NCBI GenBank assembly: GCA_030634125.1
Contig: DAOWBJ010000113.1
Span: 1-6,140, forward strand
DNA length: 6,140 bases
Direction of reading: 5' to 3'
Origin: Victivallales bacterium
GTDB taxonomy: Bacteria; Verrucomicrobiota; Lentisphaeria; Victivallales; Victivallaceae
The translations under genes were made by a program, and so were the position numbers. A model generated the notes under the pieces. The model was given only the letters and a program-made list of their open reading frames with translations, was not told the DNA's origin and did not search any database. Shown here piece by piece: positions 1-4,775 of this stretch. Each line of letters starts with the position of its first letter. Within the stretch, counting starts at the first letter, position 1.

Positions 1-1
1 G

Positions 2-577
2 CCGGAACTAAAAGACTGCTGTATTCGGATTGCCGGTGATGTAACTAATCCTCTGCTGGGTGAAACCGGCGCGGTAAAAATTTTCGGTCCGCAAAAATGC
101 GCGACAGATAAAATGGTCATAGAGCTTGAAGAAAATCTCGCGCATTATTCTGATAAAGTTATTTCTGCCGGTTTCGCGGATGATTGCGAAAGAAAAGGAG
201 ACGGCGCGGCTGGCGGTTTAGGCTTTGGACTGCGTGCTCTTTGTGACGCCGAATCAGTTTCCGGCGCGGAACTGATTATAGAAATTACCGGATTGAAACA
301 AAAATTAGTTGATGCCGATATTTTAATTACCGGCGAGGGCTGCACGGATTACCAAACCGCCCACGGCAAACTTTGTGCCGTAATCGCGCGGGCGGCAGGG
401 GACGCGAAAGTCCCCGCGGTGCTGGTATCCGGAGCTTTACAGGGTGATTTAAGTGAATTATCGGATTTATTCACCGCGATGTTCAGTACGACTTCATCAC
501 CATGCAGCCTGGCAGAGGCTTTTGCGCAAACCCCTGCCAATCTCGTTCGTATGGGACGCAATATCGCGGGACTTTAA
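2..577 (+). CDS. Glycerate kinase (GarK/GlxK family), C-terminal part, truncated by the left window edge
   Basis: The reading frame is already open at base 2, well before the first ATG in the window (113), so the gene starts outside; 191 C-terminal residues are visible of a family that is usually about 375-380 aa. Family hallmarks read directly: DVTNPLLGETGAVKIFGPQK (bases 38-97), a glycine-rich GDGAAGGLGFGL stretch and ITGEG followed by a QT..GK segment (about 326-370). These match the two-domain type II glycerate kinases, which phosphorylate D-glycerate with ATP in the cytoplasm, often at the end of sugar-acid or glyoxylate degradation. Two positions differ from the pattern I expect: FGPQK is followed by Cys rather than Gly, and GEG is followed by Cys-Thr-Asp rather than Arg-x-Asp. 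The stop is 4 bp from the stop of the convergent oxidoreductase gene. I see no intrinsic terminator between them. The family call is firm; the exact substrate is inferred. Confidence 0.9.
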   Translation, partial: PELKDCCIRIAGDVTNPLLGETGAVKIFGPQKCATDKMVIELEENLAHYSDKVISAGFADDCERKGDGAAGGLGFGLRALCDAESVSGAELIIEITGLKQKLVDADILITGEGCTDYQTAHGKLCAVIARAAGDAKVPAVLVSGALQGDLSELSDLFTAMFSTTSSPCSLAEAFAQTPANLVRMGRNIAGL

Positions 578-581
578 AAAA

Positions 582-1478
582 TCATTTCATTATTTCTATG
601 ACTTTACCACCCTGTGTACGGCTTTGGCTGGCCGCTTCGAGGAAAGCTATTATTTCCAGACTTTCTTCGACAGGAATATCTGAAACCCCTGTCTGGAAAA
701 ATGGAAGCATCTTTTTCAACATCAATGCGTAATACGGAACTTCAGGTGAAACGAGCGCGAATTTAGTTGCCCCTTCCGTTGTAAGCATACAACCGAAACC
801 ATTAGCTCCCACGCGGTTCCCGCGAAGTGTTCCAATGCGTCCGTCAGTCCAGATGCCGACAATCACATCTATTGTGTCAGTGCTGGTAGTTTGAACTTGT
901 TTGCAGCCTGTACCCATGAATGAATACAGAGTTTCCGCGGAATGAATTCCGTACCAGAAATAATCACGGTAATCATCAAGTAAAGCCATAGGGCCAAATG
1001 CTTCACAGGCTTCGACTTTTGAAGCATCACGCAAAACATCAATGCCTTTAGCATAACGGATAGCGGAAGCGGTCATGACTGGAACATTCTTTTCTTTTGC
1101 CAGTTCAACGATAGCTTTAGCATCCTCAAAACAACAGGCAAAAGGTTTATCAATGAAAACAGGTTTGCCGTATTGAGCGAGGATTTTGAATTGCTCAAGA
1201 TGTTGACGGCCATCCACACTTTCGAGGAGAAAAGCATCCATTCCTTCGGCGGTCGCTTCAATTGAGTTACAAATTTCAACGCCAAGTTCTTTCAATTCAT
1301 TAGTAAAACCTTCAACACGGCTGATGCTGCTGGAAAACAACTCACTTCCTCCCGGAAAAGCTTTAACGACTTTCGCGCCGGGAACGTGAAATTCGTTAGT
1401 TGCGTCATTCAGGAGTTTTACAAATGCCGGACAGTGTGAAGTGTCCAGGCCGATCATTCCAATTTTCAGAGAATCCAT
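582..1478 (-). CDS. Gfo/Idh/MocA-family NAD(P)-dependent oxidoreductase
   Basis: A 298-aa cytoplasmic protein. The N-terminal Rossmann domain begins KIGMIGLDTSH (residues 5-15), a G-x-x-G variant of the usual dinucleotide-binding loop. It is followed by SVDGRQH (87-93) and GKPVFIDKPF (104-113), where Lys111 sits in the family's E/DKP motif. GIHSAETLYSFMG (177-189) supplies His179 at the usual catalytic histidine position. The C-terminal alpha/beta domain is compact, so the protein is short for a family that usually spans about 330-390 aa. Members oxidise or reduce sugars, inositols or related polyols; the substrate cannot be read from this sequence. It is the second gene of an operon with the upstream LacI-type repressor (stop 7 bp upstream of this ATG), and its ribosome-binding site AAAGGTGA overlaps the repressor's stop codon. 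Expression is therefore likely controlled by that repressor and possibly translationally coupled. The GLDTSH variant forms a recognisable subgroup, from memory. Confidence 0.88.
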   Translation of the reverse strand: MDSLKIGMIGLDTSHCPAFVKLLNDATNEFHVPGAKVVKAFPGGSELFSSSISRVEGFTNELKELGVEICNSIEATAEGMDAFLLESVDGRQHLEQFKILAQYGKPVFIDKPFACCFEDAKAIVELAKEKNVPVMTASAIRYAKGIDVLRDASKVEACEAFGPMALLDDYRDYFWYGIHSAETLYSFMGTGCKQVQTTSTDTIDVIVGIWTDGRIGTLRGNRVGANGFGCMLTTEGATKFALVSPEVPYYALMLKKMLPFFQTGVSDIPVEESLEIIAFLEAASQSRTQGGKVIEIMK

Positions 1479-1485
1479 CTTTTTT

Positions 1486-1493
1486 TCACCTTT
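1486..1493 (-). promoter_or_regulatory. Ribosome-binding site of the oxidoreductase, overlapping the lacI-type stop codon
   Basis: Read on the - strand this is AAAGGTGA, 7 bp upstream of the oxidoreductase ATG. Its last three bases are the TGA stop of the upstream repressor gene. The overlap suggests translational coupling, which fixes the start of the oxidoreductase at 1478. Confidence 0.6.
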
Positions 1494-2505
1494 TGTTTAA
1501 TTGATAAGGGATTTTTATTTGTTTATTAAATTCTTCTTTATTTATTATTTTATTCATTGTCTCCCAGGCCCGGCTGCCCATTTTTTCACCCTGTTGAATG
1601 TGCATTGTCAGAGGAAAATCAAAGACAGAAGGAGATAGTTCAGGTTTTACGGAGGAAATATGCAAATCGTAATCTTTTCCGCATTCCATACCGTATTTAT
1701 GAGCGATACGGACATAGGCTTCAACTAATTCTTCTCCATCTATGTAAATTCCGTCAAAACGCTGACCTGATTCGAATAAATTACTGATTTGTTTTTCAAA
1801 ATTCTCTTCAGGCGGCAATAAATGAACCACCTTGACGCCATCTTTGATGAATTCTTTACTTTTTAGCTGAAAAGCATCGAATACACAAAGGTTCGGAACG
1901 CAAAAATTATAATCATTAGCGCACAAAATATTTTTGCGCTTCCGCTTGATAAATTCTTCCATTATATCATTTGCAAGTTTTTGGTGATCGCTGATGATAT
2001 TCGCGCAGTTCTCAAGCCGAATACAGTCATAAGGCTGGTTAAGCATTATGGTCGGAATGCCGGTCGCTGCTATTTCCTTTAAATCATCGGCGGTGGACTT
2101 GCTCTGCAAAACGATCATGCCGTCAACACGTCCCTGACGAACAAGTTTCAGATAATTTTTGCGTTCATCTTTGAAAGCCATCAATAAATTATAATCATCT
2201 TTTGCCATACTGCTGGCAAGACCGTAGGCCATATGCTGATAAAATTCCAAAAATAAAGCTTCATATTCGGGCTGTAGAAAACCTATCGCAAAACTTTTAC
2301 CGGTAACCAGAGACCGTCCGAAAAAATTAGGACGATAGCCCATTTCACGCGCAATCCGGCAGACTCTTTCTTTGGTTTCGGAATTCATTCTAACATTAGC
2401 AGGAGGATTCAGAGCGTGTGTTACGGTCGTAGCACTCACGCCGGCCGCTCGCGCTACATCTCCGCGACTAACAGCTTTTGAATTGGATTTTTTTATATTT
2501 GTCAT
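1486..2505 (-). CDS. LacI/GalR-family transcriptional repressor
   Basis: A 339-aa regulator when started at the ATG 2503-2505. The N-terminal helix-turn-helix reads SRGDVARAAGVSATTVTHAL (about residues 13-32). The linker then follows with MGYRPNFFGRSLVTGKS (55-71), whose Leu67 is the expected minor-groove hinge leucine. The remainder is a periplasmic-binding-protein-like effector domain: GRVDGMIVLQS, GIPTIMLNQP, an ISDHQ segment and a final IPYQL strand are all typical. Family members bind palindromic operators as dimers and release on binding a sugar or similar ligand; the ligand here is unknown. An in-frame TTG at 2536-2538 would add 11 residues (MVYIYINRQDE), but it lacks a good ribosome-binding site and the added residues do not look like the family's N-terminus, so the ATG is preferred. 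It heads an operon with the oxidoreductase. A CG-centred palindrome 65 bp upstream of the ATG is a natural autoregulatory site. Confidence 0.92.
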   Translation of the reverse strand: MTNIKKSNSKAVSRGDVARAAGVSATTVTHALNPPANVRMNSETKERVCRIAREMGYRPNFFGRSLVTGKSFAIGFLQPEYEALFLEFYQHMAYGLASSMAKDDYNLLMAFKDERKNYLKLVRQGRVDGMIVLQSKSTADDLKEIAATGIPTIMLNQPYDCIRLENCANIISDHQKLANDIMEEFIKRKRKNILCANDYNFCVPNLCVFDAFQLKSKEFIKDGVKVVHLLPPEENFEKQISNLFESGQRFDGIYIDGEELVEAYVRIAHKYGMECGKDYDLHISSVKPELSPSVFDFPLTMHIQQGEKMGSRAWETMNKIINKEEFNKQIKIPYQLNKR

Positions 2506-2509
2506 TTCA

Positions 2510-2516
2510 TCCTGCC
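2510..2516 (-). promoter_or_regulatory. Ribosome-binding site that sets the repressor start
   Basis: On the - strand this reads GGCAGGA, with AGGA ending 4 bp before the ATG at 2505. It is the only plausible Shine-Dalgarno sequence near the alternative starts and favours the ATG over the upstream TTG at 2538. Confidence 0.5.
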
Positions 2517-2517
2517 T

Positions 2518-2535
2518 GTTTATATAAATGTAAAC
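2518..2535. promoter_or_regulatory. Imperfect 18-bp inverted repeat just upstream of the repressor ATG
   Basis: GTTTATATAAATGTAAAC: the two 9-bp half-sites match at 7 of 9 positions (GTTTA.AT.). It ends 12 bp from the repressor ATG, close enough to act as a repression site. It is AT-rich and lacks the central CG usual for LacI-type operators, so chance is a real alternative. Confidence 0.25.
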
Positions 2536-2569
2536 CAAACAGCTAAAAAATCAATAAAAAAACAAACTA

Positions 2570-2583
2570 AAAAACCGGTTTTT
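2570..2583. promoter_or_regulatory. Putative LacI-family operator, perfect 14-bp palindrome
   Basis: AAAAACCGGTTTTT is a perfect palindrome with a central CG, the step that LacI-family hinge helices usually kink. It lies in the divergent intergenic region, 65 bp before the repressor ATG and 117 bp before the surface-repeat gene. The obvious ligand is the neighbouring repressor. Binding here would give autoregulation of the repressor-oxidoreductase operon and could also affect the divergent gene. The palindrome is seen directly; assignment to this repressor is inference from position and form. Confidence 0.6.
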
Positions 2584-2600
2584 ATTTTCGTGCATTTTTT

Positions 2601-2627
2601 TTGAGCACAAATAAGCTATTCTATAAG
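2601..2627 (+). promoter_or_regulatory. Weak candidate promoter for the surface-repeat gene
   Basis: A TTGAGC (-35-like) and TATAAG (-10-like) pair is separated by 15 bp, shorter than the optimal 17. Its start site would leave a leader of about 65 nt before the ATG at 2701. The candidate operator at 2570-2583 lies directly upstream of the -35. The region is so AT-rich that other -10-like boxes exist (for example TATCAT at 2674-2679), so the assignment is tentative. Confidence 0.25.
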
Positions 2628-2637
2628 TTTAAAACTT
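2625..2637. repeat. Short inverted repeat in the leader region of the surface-repeat gene
   Basis: AAGTTTAAAACTT: perfect 6-bp arms around one A, overlapping the end of the candidate -10 box. It could be a protein-binding site near the transcription start, but short AT palindromes are common by chance in this composition. Confidence 0.25.
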
Positions 2638-2700
2638 GCTTTTTGAGCTAATCGTTGTTATTTTATTTTCAATTATCATTTTAATCAAGGAGATTTCAGC

Positions 2701-3486
2701 ATGTTCAAAACTAAAAAGTTCATTGTTTTTTTTGTTGTCGCATTAATGGGAATCGCACTTTGTCAAGCTGCGGAAAGTAAAAAAACAAGCAAGCCGAAAA
2801 AAGCCGTTAAAACCGTTAAAGTAAGCAAACCTGCAAATTCCAGCATGTCCAGCAAACCCACTAATGATCCTAAAGACATCGAGAGTGCTTGCAAGTGCAG
2901 CAAAAAAACCATGATTGAGCTTGGATTTTTTTCTCCTATACAGTACCCGTGCGAAGATACTATCGTTACCGGCTTCCGTTTTTCAAGCTTGTATACCTAT
3001 AATAAAGGAATGAATGGTTTTGATTGTGGTATTATCTGTGATTCAGGTTTAGATGGTACTACCGGTATGCAGATGGCTCTTTCAAACAGAACAGCCGGCG
3101 TTATGAAAGGAATAAGTTTCGGTCTTGTCAATATGGCTGAAACTGAAATGAGAGGAATACAGATAGCCGGGCTTTACAATCAGGCTGGCTCTGACAGTTT
3201 AGACAATGCATACAGCACCTCATCCGGTGTTCAATGTGCCTTTATAAATGCTGCTGATTCAATTTTCAGCGGTATGCAGTTAGGTGCCATCAATATTTCA
3301 AATATTGTTTTCAAGGGACTTCAAATCGGTTTAATAAATTATTCCGAACATCCAAGTGACGTATTCGATGATTTCCAAACCAAGGATTTCAAGGAACAAA
3401 AGAAAAAAAGATCATGTGTTCAGATTGGGGTTTTAAATTTCAATCCCAAGGGAATATTCCCAATAACATTTCTAATAAATTTTTAA
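2701..3486 (+). CDS. Secreted protein with LA_2272-type surface repeats
   Basis: 261 aa, preceded by an excellent AAGGAG ribosome-binding site 8 bp from the ATG. A signal peptide (residues 1 to about 23; charged MFKTKK then a hydrophobic stretch, cleavage near CQAA) indicates export. Cys21 is preceded by Leu at -1, a poor lipobox, so a lipoprotein is less likely. A Lys/Ser/Pro-rich linker (25-58) follows, then a short segment with CKC (64-66). From residue 90 to the end the chain is built of units of about 15 residues starting at T90, N105, T121, K136, R151, S175, S190, K205 and S238, with the pattern G-[hydrophobic]-Q-[IL]-G-x-[hydrophobic]-N. Clear examples are KGISFGLVNM, SGMQLGAINI and KGLQIGLINY. 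The C-terminus VQIGVLNFNPKGIFPITFLINF-type ending is typical of this surface-repeat family, here quoted only for its pattern. A beta-solenoid-like or outer-membrane-associated structure is likely; no biochemical role is known to me. It is divergent from the repressor gene and shares its control region. Confidence 0.75.
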   Translation: MFKTKKFIVFFVVALMGIALCQAAESKKTSKPKKAVKTVKVSKPANSSMSSKPTNDPKDIESACKCSKKTMIELGFFSPIQYPCEDTIVTGFRFSSLYTYNKGMNGFDCGIICDSGLDGTTGMQMALSNRTAGVMKGISFGLVNMAETEMRGIQIAGLYNQAGSDSLDNAYSTSSGVQCAFINAADSIFSGMQLGAINISNIVFKGLQIGLINYSEHPSDVFDDFQTKDFKEQKKKRSCVQIGVLNFNPKGIFPITFLINF

Positions 3487-3487
3487 A

Positions 3488-3564
3488 CGGCTCAAGCGGA
3501 CTTTCGCCCTCCATTTTCCCATTGCATCGAAGTTTACCGTGGAGGGCGAGACTCTGTCGAGCCG
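3488..3564. repeat. Long imperfect inverted repeat (possible dispersed palindromic element or terminator)
   Basis: Outer arms CGGCTC (3488-3493) and GAGCCG (3559-3564) and inner arms TCGCCCTCCA (3504-3513) and TGGAGGGCGA (3540-3549) pair perfectly, with degenerate sequence between them and a 26-nt loop (3514-3539). It begins 2 bp after the stop of the surface-repeat gene, so the transcript would carry a strong hairpin that could protect or end it. The GC-rich arms contrast with the AT-rich surroundings, as expected of a dispersed repetitive element. Whether other copies exist in the genome cannot be seen here. Confidence 0.6.
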
Positions 3565-3585
3565 CTGGCAATACTTGTTATACTT

Positions 3586-3629
3586 ATTGAACTGACGCCT
3601 TACATATAAAGGCAACACGTCAGTTTAAT
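3586..3629. repeat. Hairpin with 12-bp stem and a nested small stem
   Basis: ATTGAACTGACG (3586-3597) pairs with CGTCAGTTTAAT (3618-3629) with a single G-U pair. Inside, CCTT (3598-3601) pairs with AAGG (3609-3612) around a 7-nt loop, leaving an unpaired CAACA. It has no T-tract and so is not a standard terminator on either strand; it could be a processing or stability element or the end of a mobile element. Confidence 0.5.
3596..3608. repeat. 13-bp direct repeat, copy 1
   Basis: CGCCTTACATATA occurs here, within the 3586-3629 hairpin, and again exactly at 3769-3781, 173 bp downstream. The two copies bracket a block holding both GC-rich hairpins, as a target duplication or a recombination footprint would. 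Confidence 0.5.
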
Positions 3630-3648
3630 GTCAAAATGCATAAAAGTG

Positions 3649-3674
3649 GTCGCAGGTGCGGCTCGCACCGCGAC
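3649..3674. repeat. GC-rich REP-like hairpin 1
   Basis: GTCGC-A-GGTGCG pairs with CGCACC-GCGAC: an 11-bp GC-rich stem with one bulged A and a three-base GCT loop. It is much richer in GC than its surroundings. Together with the hairpin 50 bp downstream it resembles paired REP palindromes. Confidence 0.6.
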
Positions 3675-3724
3675 AAAAGTTCGCTCCAAGCCCCAAGATT
3701 ACAGCCCGATTAAGATCATTATAT

Positions 3725-3747
3725 GCCGGAGCAAGGCTGCTCCTGGC
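3725..3747. repeat. GC-rich REP-like hairpin 2
   Basis: GCCGGAGCA pairs with TGCTCC-T-GGC around an AGGC loop: 9 bp with one bulged T. It shares with hairpin 1 the one-base bulge on one arm, a common trait of REP elements. It is followed by an A-rich run, not a T-run, on the + strand. Confidence 0.55.
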
Positions 3748-3768
3748 ACTACTAAGAAAAAAGAGTGG

Positions 3769-3781
3769 CGCCTTACATATA
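3769..3781. repeat. 13-bp direct repeat, copy 2
   Basis: A second exact copy of CGCCTTACATATA (copy 1 at 3596-3608), ending 35 bp before the -35 box of the PadR promoter. The flanking bases differ from those of copy 1, so the identity is limited to these 13 bp. Confidence 0.5.
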
Positions 3782-3816
3782 TAGCAATTTTTTTCAACAA
3801 AAAAACACATTCCCAC

Positions 3817-3845
3817 TTGACATACCTTGCGTGTCGATGTATAAT
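3817..3845 (+). promoter_or_regulatory. Consensus sigma70-type promoter of the padR-HAAS operon
   Basis: TTGACA (3817-3822), a 17-bp spacer and TATAAT (3840-3845) match the housekeeping-sigma consensus at all twelve positions. Transcription would begin near 3852, giving a leader of about 37 nt before the PadR ATG at 3889. So strong a promoter ahead of a repressor gene implies that it is normally held down, in line with the palindrome over its -10 box. Confidence 0.88.
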
Positions 3846-3853
3846 CTATACAT
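3837..3853. promoter_or_regulatory. Putative PadR operator overlapping the -10 box
   Basis: ATGTATAATCTATACAT is a perfect inverted repeat, 7-bp arms ATGTATA/TATACAT around ATC. It covers the whole -10 box and the predicted transcription start. PadR-family proteins often bind ATGT-N8-ACAT-like sites in their own promoters; here the spacing is N9. Autorepression by the downstream PadR protein is the natural reading. Confidence 0.7.
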
Positions 3854-3860
3854 AGACAGG

Positions 3861-3871
3861 CGATGTATAAT
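3861..3871 (+). promoter_or_regulatory. Second copy of the operator left half, 26 bp downstream
   Basis: CGATGTATAAT repeats exactly the bases at 3835-3845. A TATACA at 3883-3888, between the ribosome-binding site and the ATG, could supply a distant right half. It may be a secondary regulator site in the leader; its embedded TATAAT has no partner -35 at normal spacing. Confidence 0.4.
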
Positions 3872-3888
3872 AACTATGGAGGTATACA

Positions 3889-4221
3889 ATGGTAGCCAAT
3901 AGCGATTTAATGCGTGGCGTCGCGGAACCGATAATCCTTAACTTTTTAAACAACAAAAAAATGTATGGTTATGAGATTATCAAGCTTGTTAACGAGAAAA
4001 CCAATAACGCTTTTCAATGGAAAGAGGGAACACTTTATCCGTGCCTGCACCGCCTGGAAGCCGCTAAATTAATTGAAAGCGAATGGCAGATAGCGGAAAA
4101 TAACAAGCCGAGGAAATATTACACCTTGACCAGGAAAGGAGCCGCAATCCTGGTCGAAAAGAAAGAGGAATGGGCTGTCTTTGCTAAATCCGTAAACGTA
4201 CTGCTGAGTGCCACCGTTTAA
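3889..4221 (+). CDS. PadR-family transcriptional regulator
   Basis: 110 aa, the normal size of the short PadR subfamily. The winged helix-turn-helix is complete: LMRGVAEPIILNFLNN, MYGYEIIKLVNEK (about residues 25-37), the recognition and wing region WKEGTLYPCLHRLEAAKLIES (45-65) and the PRKYYTLTRKG wing (79-89). A short C-terminal helix, EEWAVFAKSVNVLL, is the dimerisation element of this subfamily. The start is fixed by GGAGG 6 bp upstream. The gene has a consensus promoter with a palindrome over the -10 box, so autorepression is likely. The next gene starts 14 bp after the stop. PadR genes are regularly paired with a HAAS or permease-prefix membrane protein, and that is what follows; the inducing signal is unknown. 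Confidence 0.93.
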   Translation: MVANSDLMRGVAEPIILNFLNNKKMYGYEIIKLVNEKTNNAFQWKEGTLYPCLHRLEAAKLIESEWQIAENNKPRKYYTLTRKGAAILVEKKEEWAVFAKSVNVLLSATV

Positions 4222-4235
4222 CGAAGAGGTGAATC

Positions 4236-4775
4236 ATGGATAAAGCAAAAATAGAAAAATTACTGGATAATCTGACGCTTGGCTTGAAGGCTGACCATGA
4301 AATACGTCTGGACGTAAAAAGCGAACTGCGTTCACATCTTGACGCAAAGATTGAAGAAGGCATACAATCCGGTTTGTCTGAAAAAGAAAGTGAAAAACAA
4401 GCACTAAAATCATTCGGCGACACTATCCAGATAAGCGACGAAATCGCCGATGCCAATAGCGCAAAAATGTCATTTAAAGCCAGATTAAAAGTATTCGCCG
4501 GAATCATCCTAATCCCCGCAGTAATAATCTGCGCTTTAATCAGCTTTGATCCGAGCTCAATGGAAATGCGCTCCGATATATATCCTTATTCTGGTTTTTG
4601 GAATTTTGGTGATTCTGGGAATAGAGTTTTCTGCTTTTGGGAAAGATATACACCGGAAGAAAAATTTATTTTGTATGGAGATAAATCTAGAAAAGACAAA
4701 ACAGAACAGAACAGCAGCGGGCTATTTGGGAGCGTTTTCCTGAAAACAAGATATATTTGGCAAATTATATATTGA
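4236..4775 (+). CDS. HAAS/permease-prefix-like membrane protein, N-terminal fragment before a frameshift
   Basis: 179 aa as read, with AGGTGA 3 bp before the ATG, in an operon with padR. Residues 1-75 form a helical HAAS-type module (RLDVKSELRSHLDAKIEEG, then LSEKESEKQALKSFGD), the small domain that typically accompanies PadR regulators. One membrane helix follows (about 83-103, VFAGIILIPAVIICALISF). The segment to about residue 158 (YTPEEKFILYG, then SRKDKTEQ) leads into the tandem AACAG repeat. After it the frame yields NSSGLFGSVF and soon stops, without domain character, while the -1-related frame continues as a long well-formed protein (4691-6140). This entry is therefore very probably the 5' part of a single gene broken by a 5-bp repeat expansion. 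If translated as is, it gives a truncated single-span protein. Confidence 0.7.
   Translation: MDKAKIEKLLDNLTLGLKADHEIRLDVKSELRSHLDAKIEEGIQSGLSEKESEKQALKSFGDTIQISDEIADANSAKMSFKARLKVFAGIILIPAVIICALISFDPSSMEMRSDIYPYSGFWNFGDSGNRVFCFWERYTPEEKFILYGDKSRKDKTEQNSSGLFGSVFLKTRYIWQIIY

Larger units (their letters stand above)
3487..3816. other. Gene-free, structure-rich intergenic region
   Basis: No credible protein gene lies between the surface-repeat gene and the PadR promoter. The open frames at 3628-3855 (+) and 3631-3816 (-) are explained by GC-rich hairpins and resemble no family I know. The stretch instead contains a long imperfect inverted repeat, three hairpins and a 13-bp direct repeat, listed separately. 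None is followed by a clear T-run on the + strand, so a classical intrinsic terminator for the upstream gene is not evident. Confidence 0.6.

Noticed and set aside
2506..2538. TTG start adding 11 residues to the LacI-type repressor
   Set aside because: No ribosome-binding site precedes it. The ATG at 2505 has AGGA at 4 bp and gives a typical family N-terminus.
3725..3760. Intrinsic terminator at the second GC-rich hairpin
   Set aside because: The stem is followed by an A-rich run on the + strand and no T-tract lies next to the stem on the - strand.
3487..3816. CRISPR array or tRNA gene in the repeat-rich intergenic region
   Set aside because: The repeats are palindromes of differing sequence and one 13-bp pair, without regular spacers. 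No cloverleaf with a T-loop motif was found.
3628..3855. Open frame of 75 aa on the + strand upstream of padR
   Set aside because: It is built from the GC-rich hairpins and overlaps the consensus padR promoter. It has no ribosome-binding site and no family resemblance.
4691..4772. Programmed -1 ribosomal frameshifting to join the two parts of the HAAS-type gene
   Set aside because: The frame relation would fit a -1 shift, but I see no good X-XXY-YYZ slippery heptamer in the correct phase, whereas the AACAG tandem repeat explains the break exactly.
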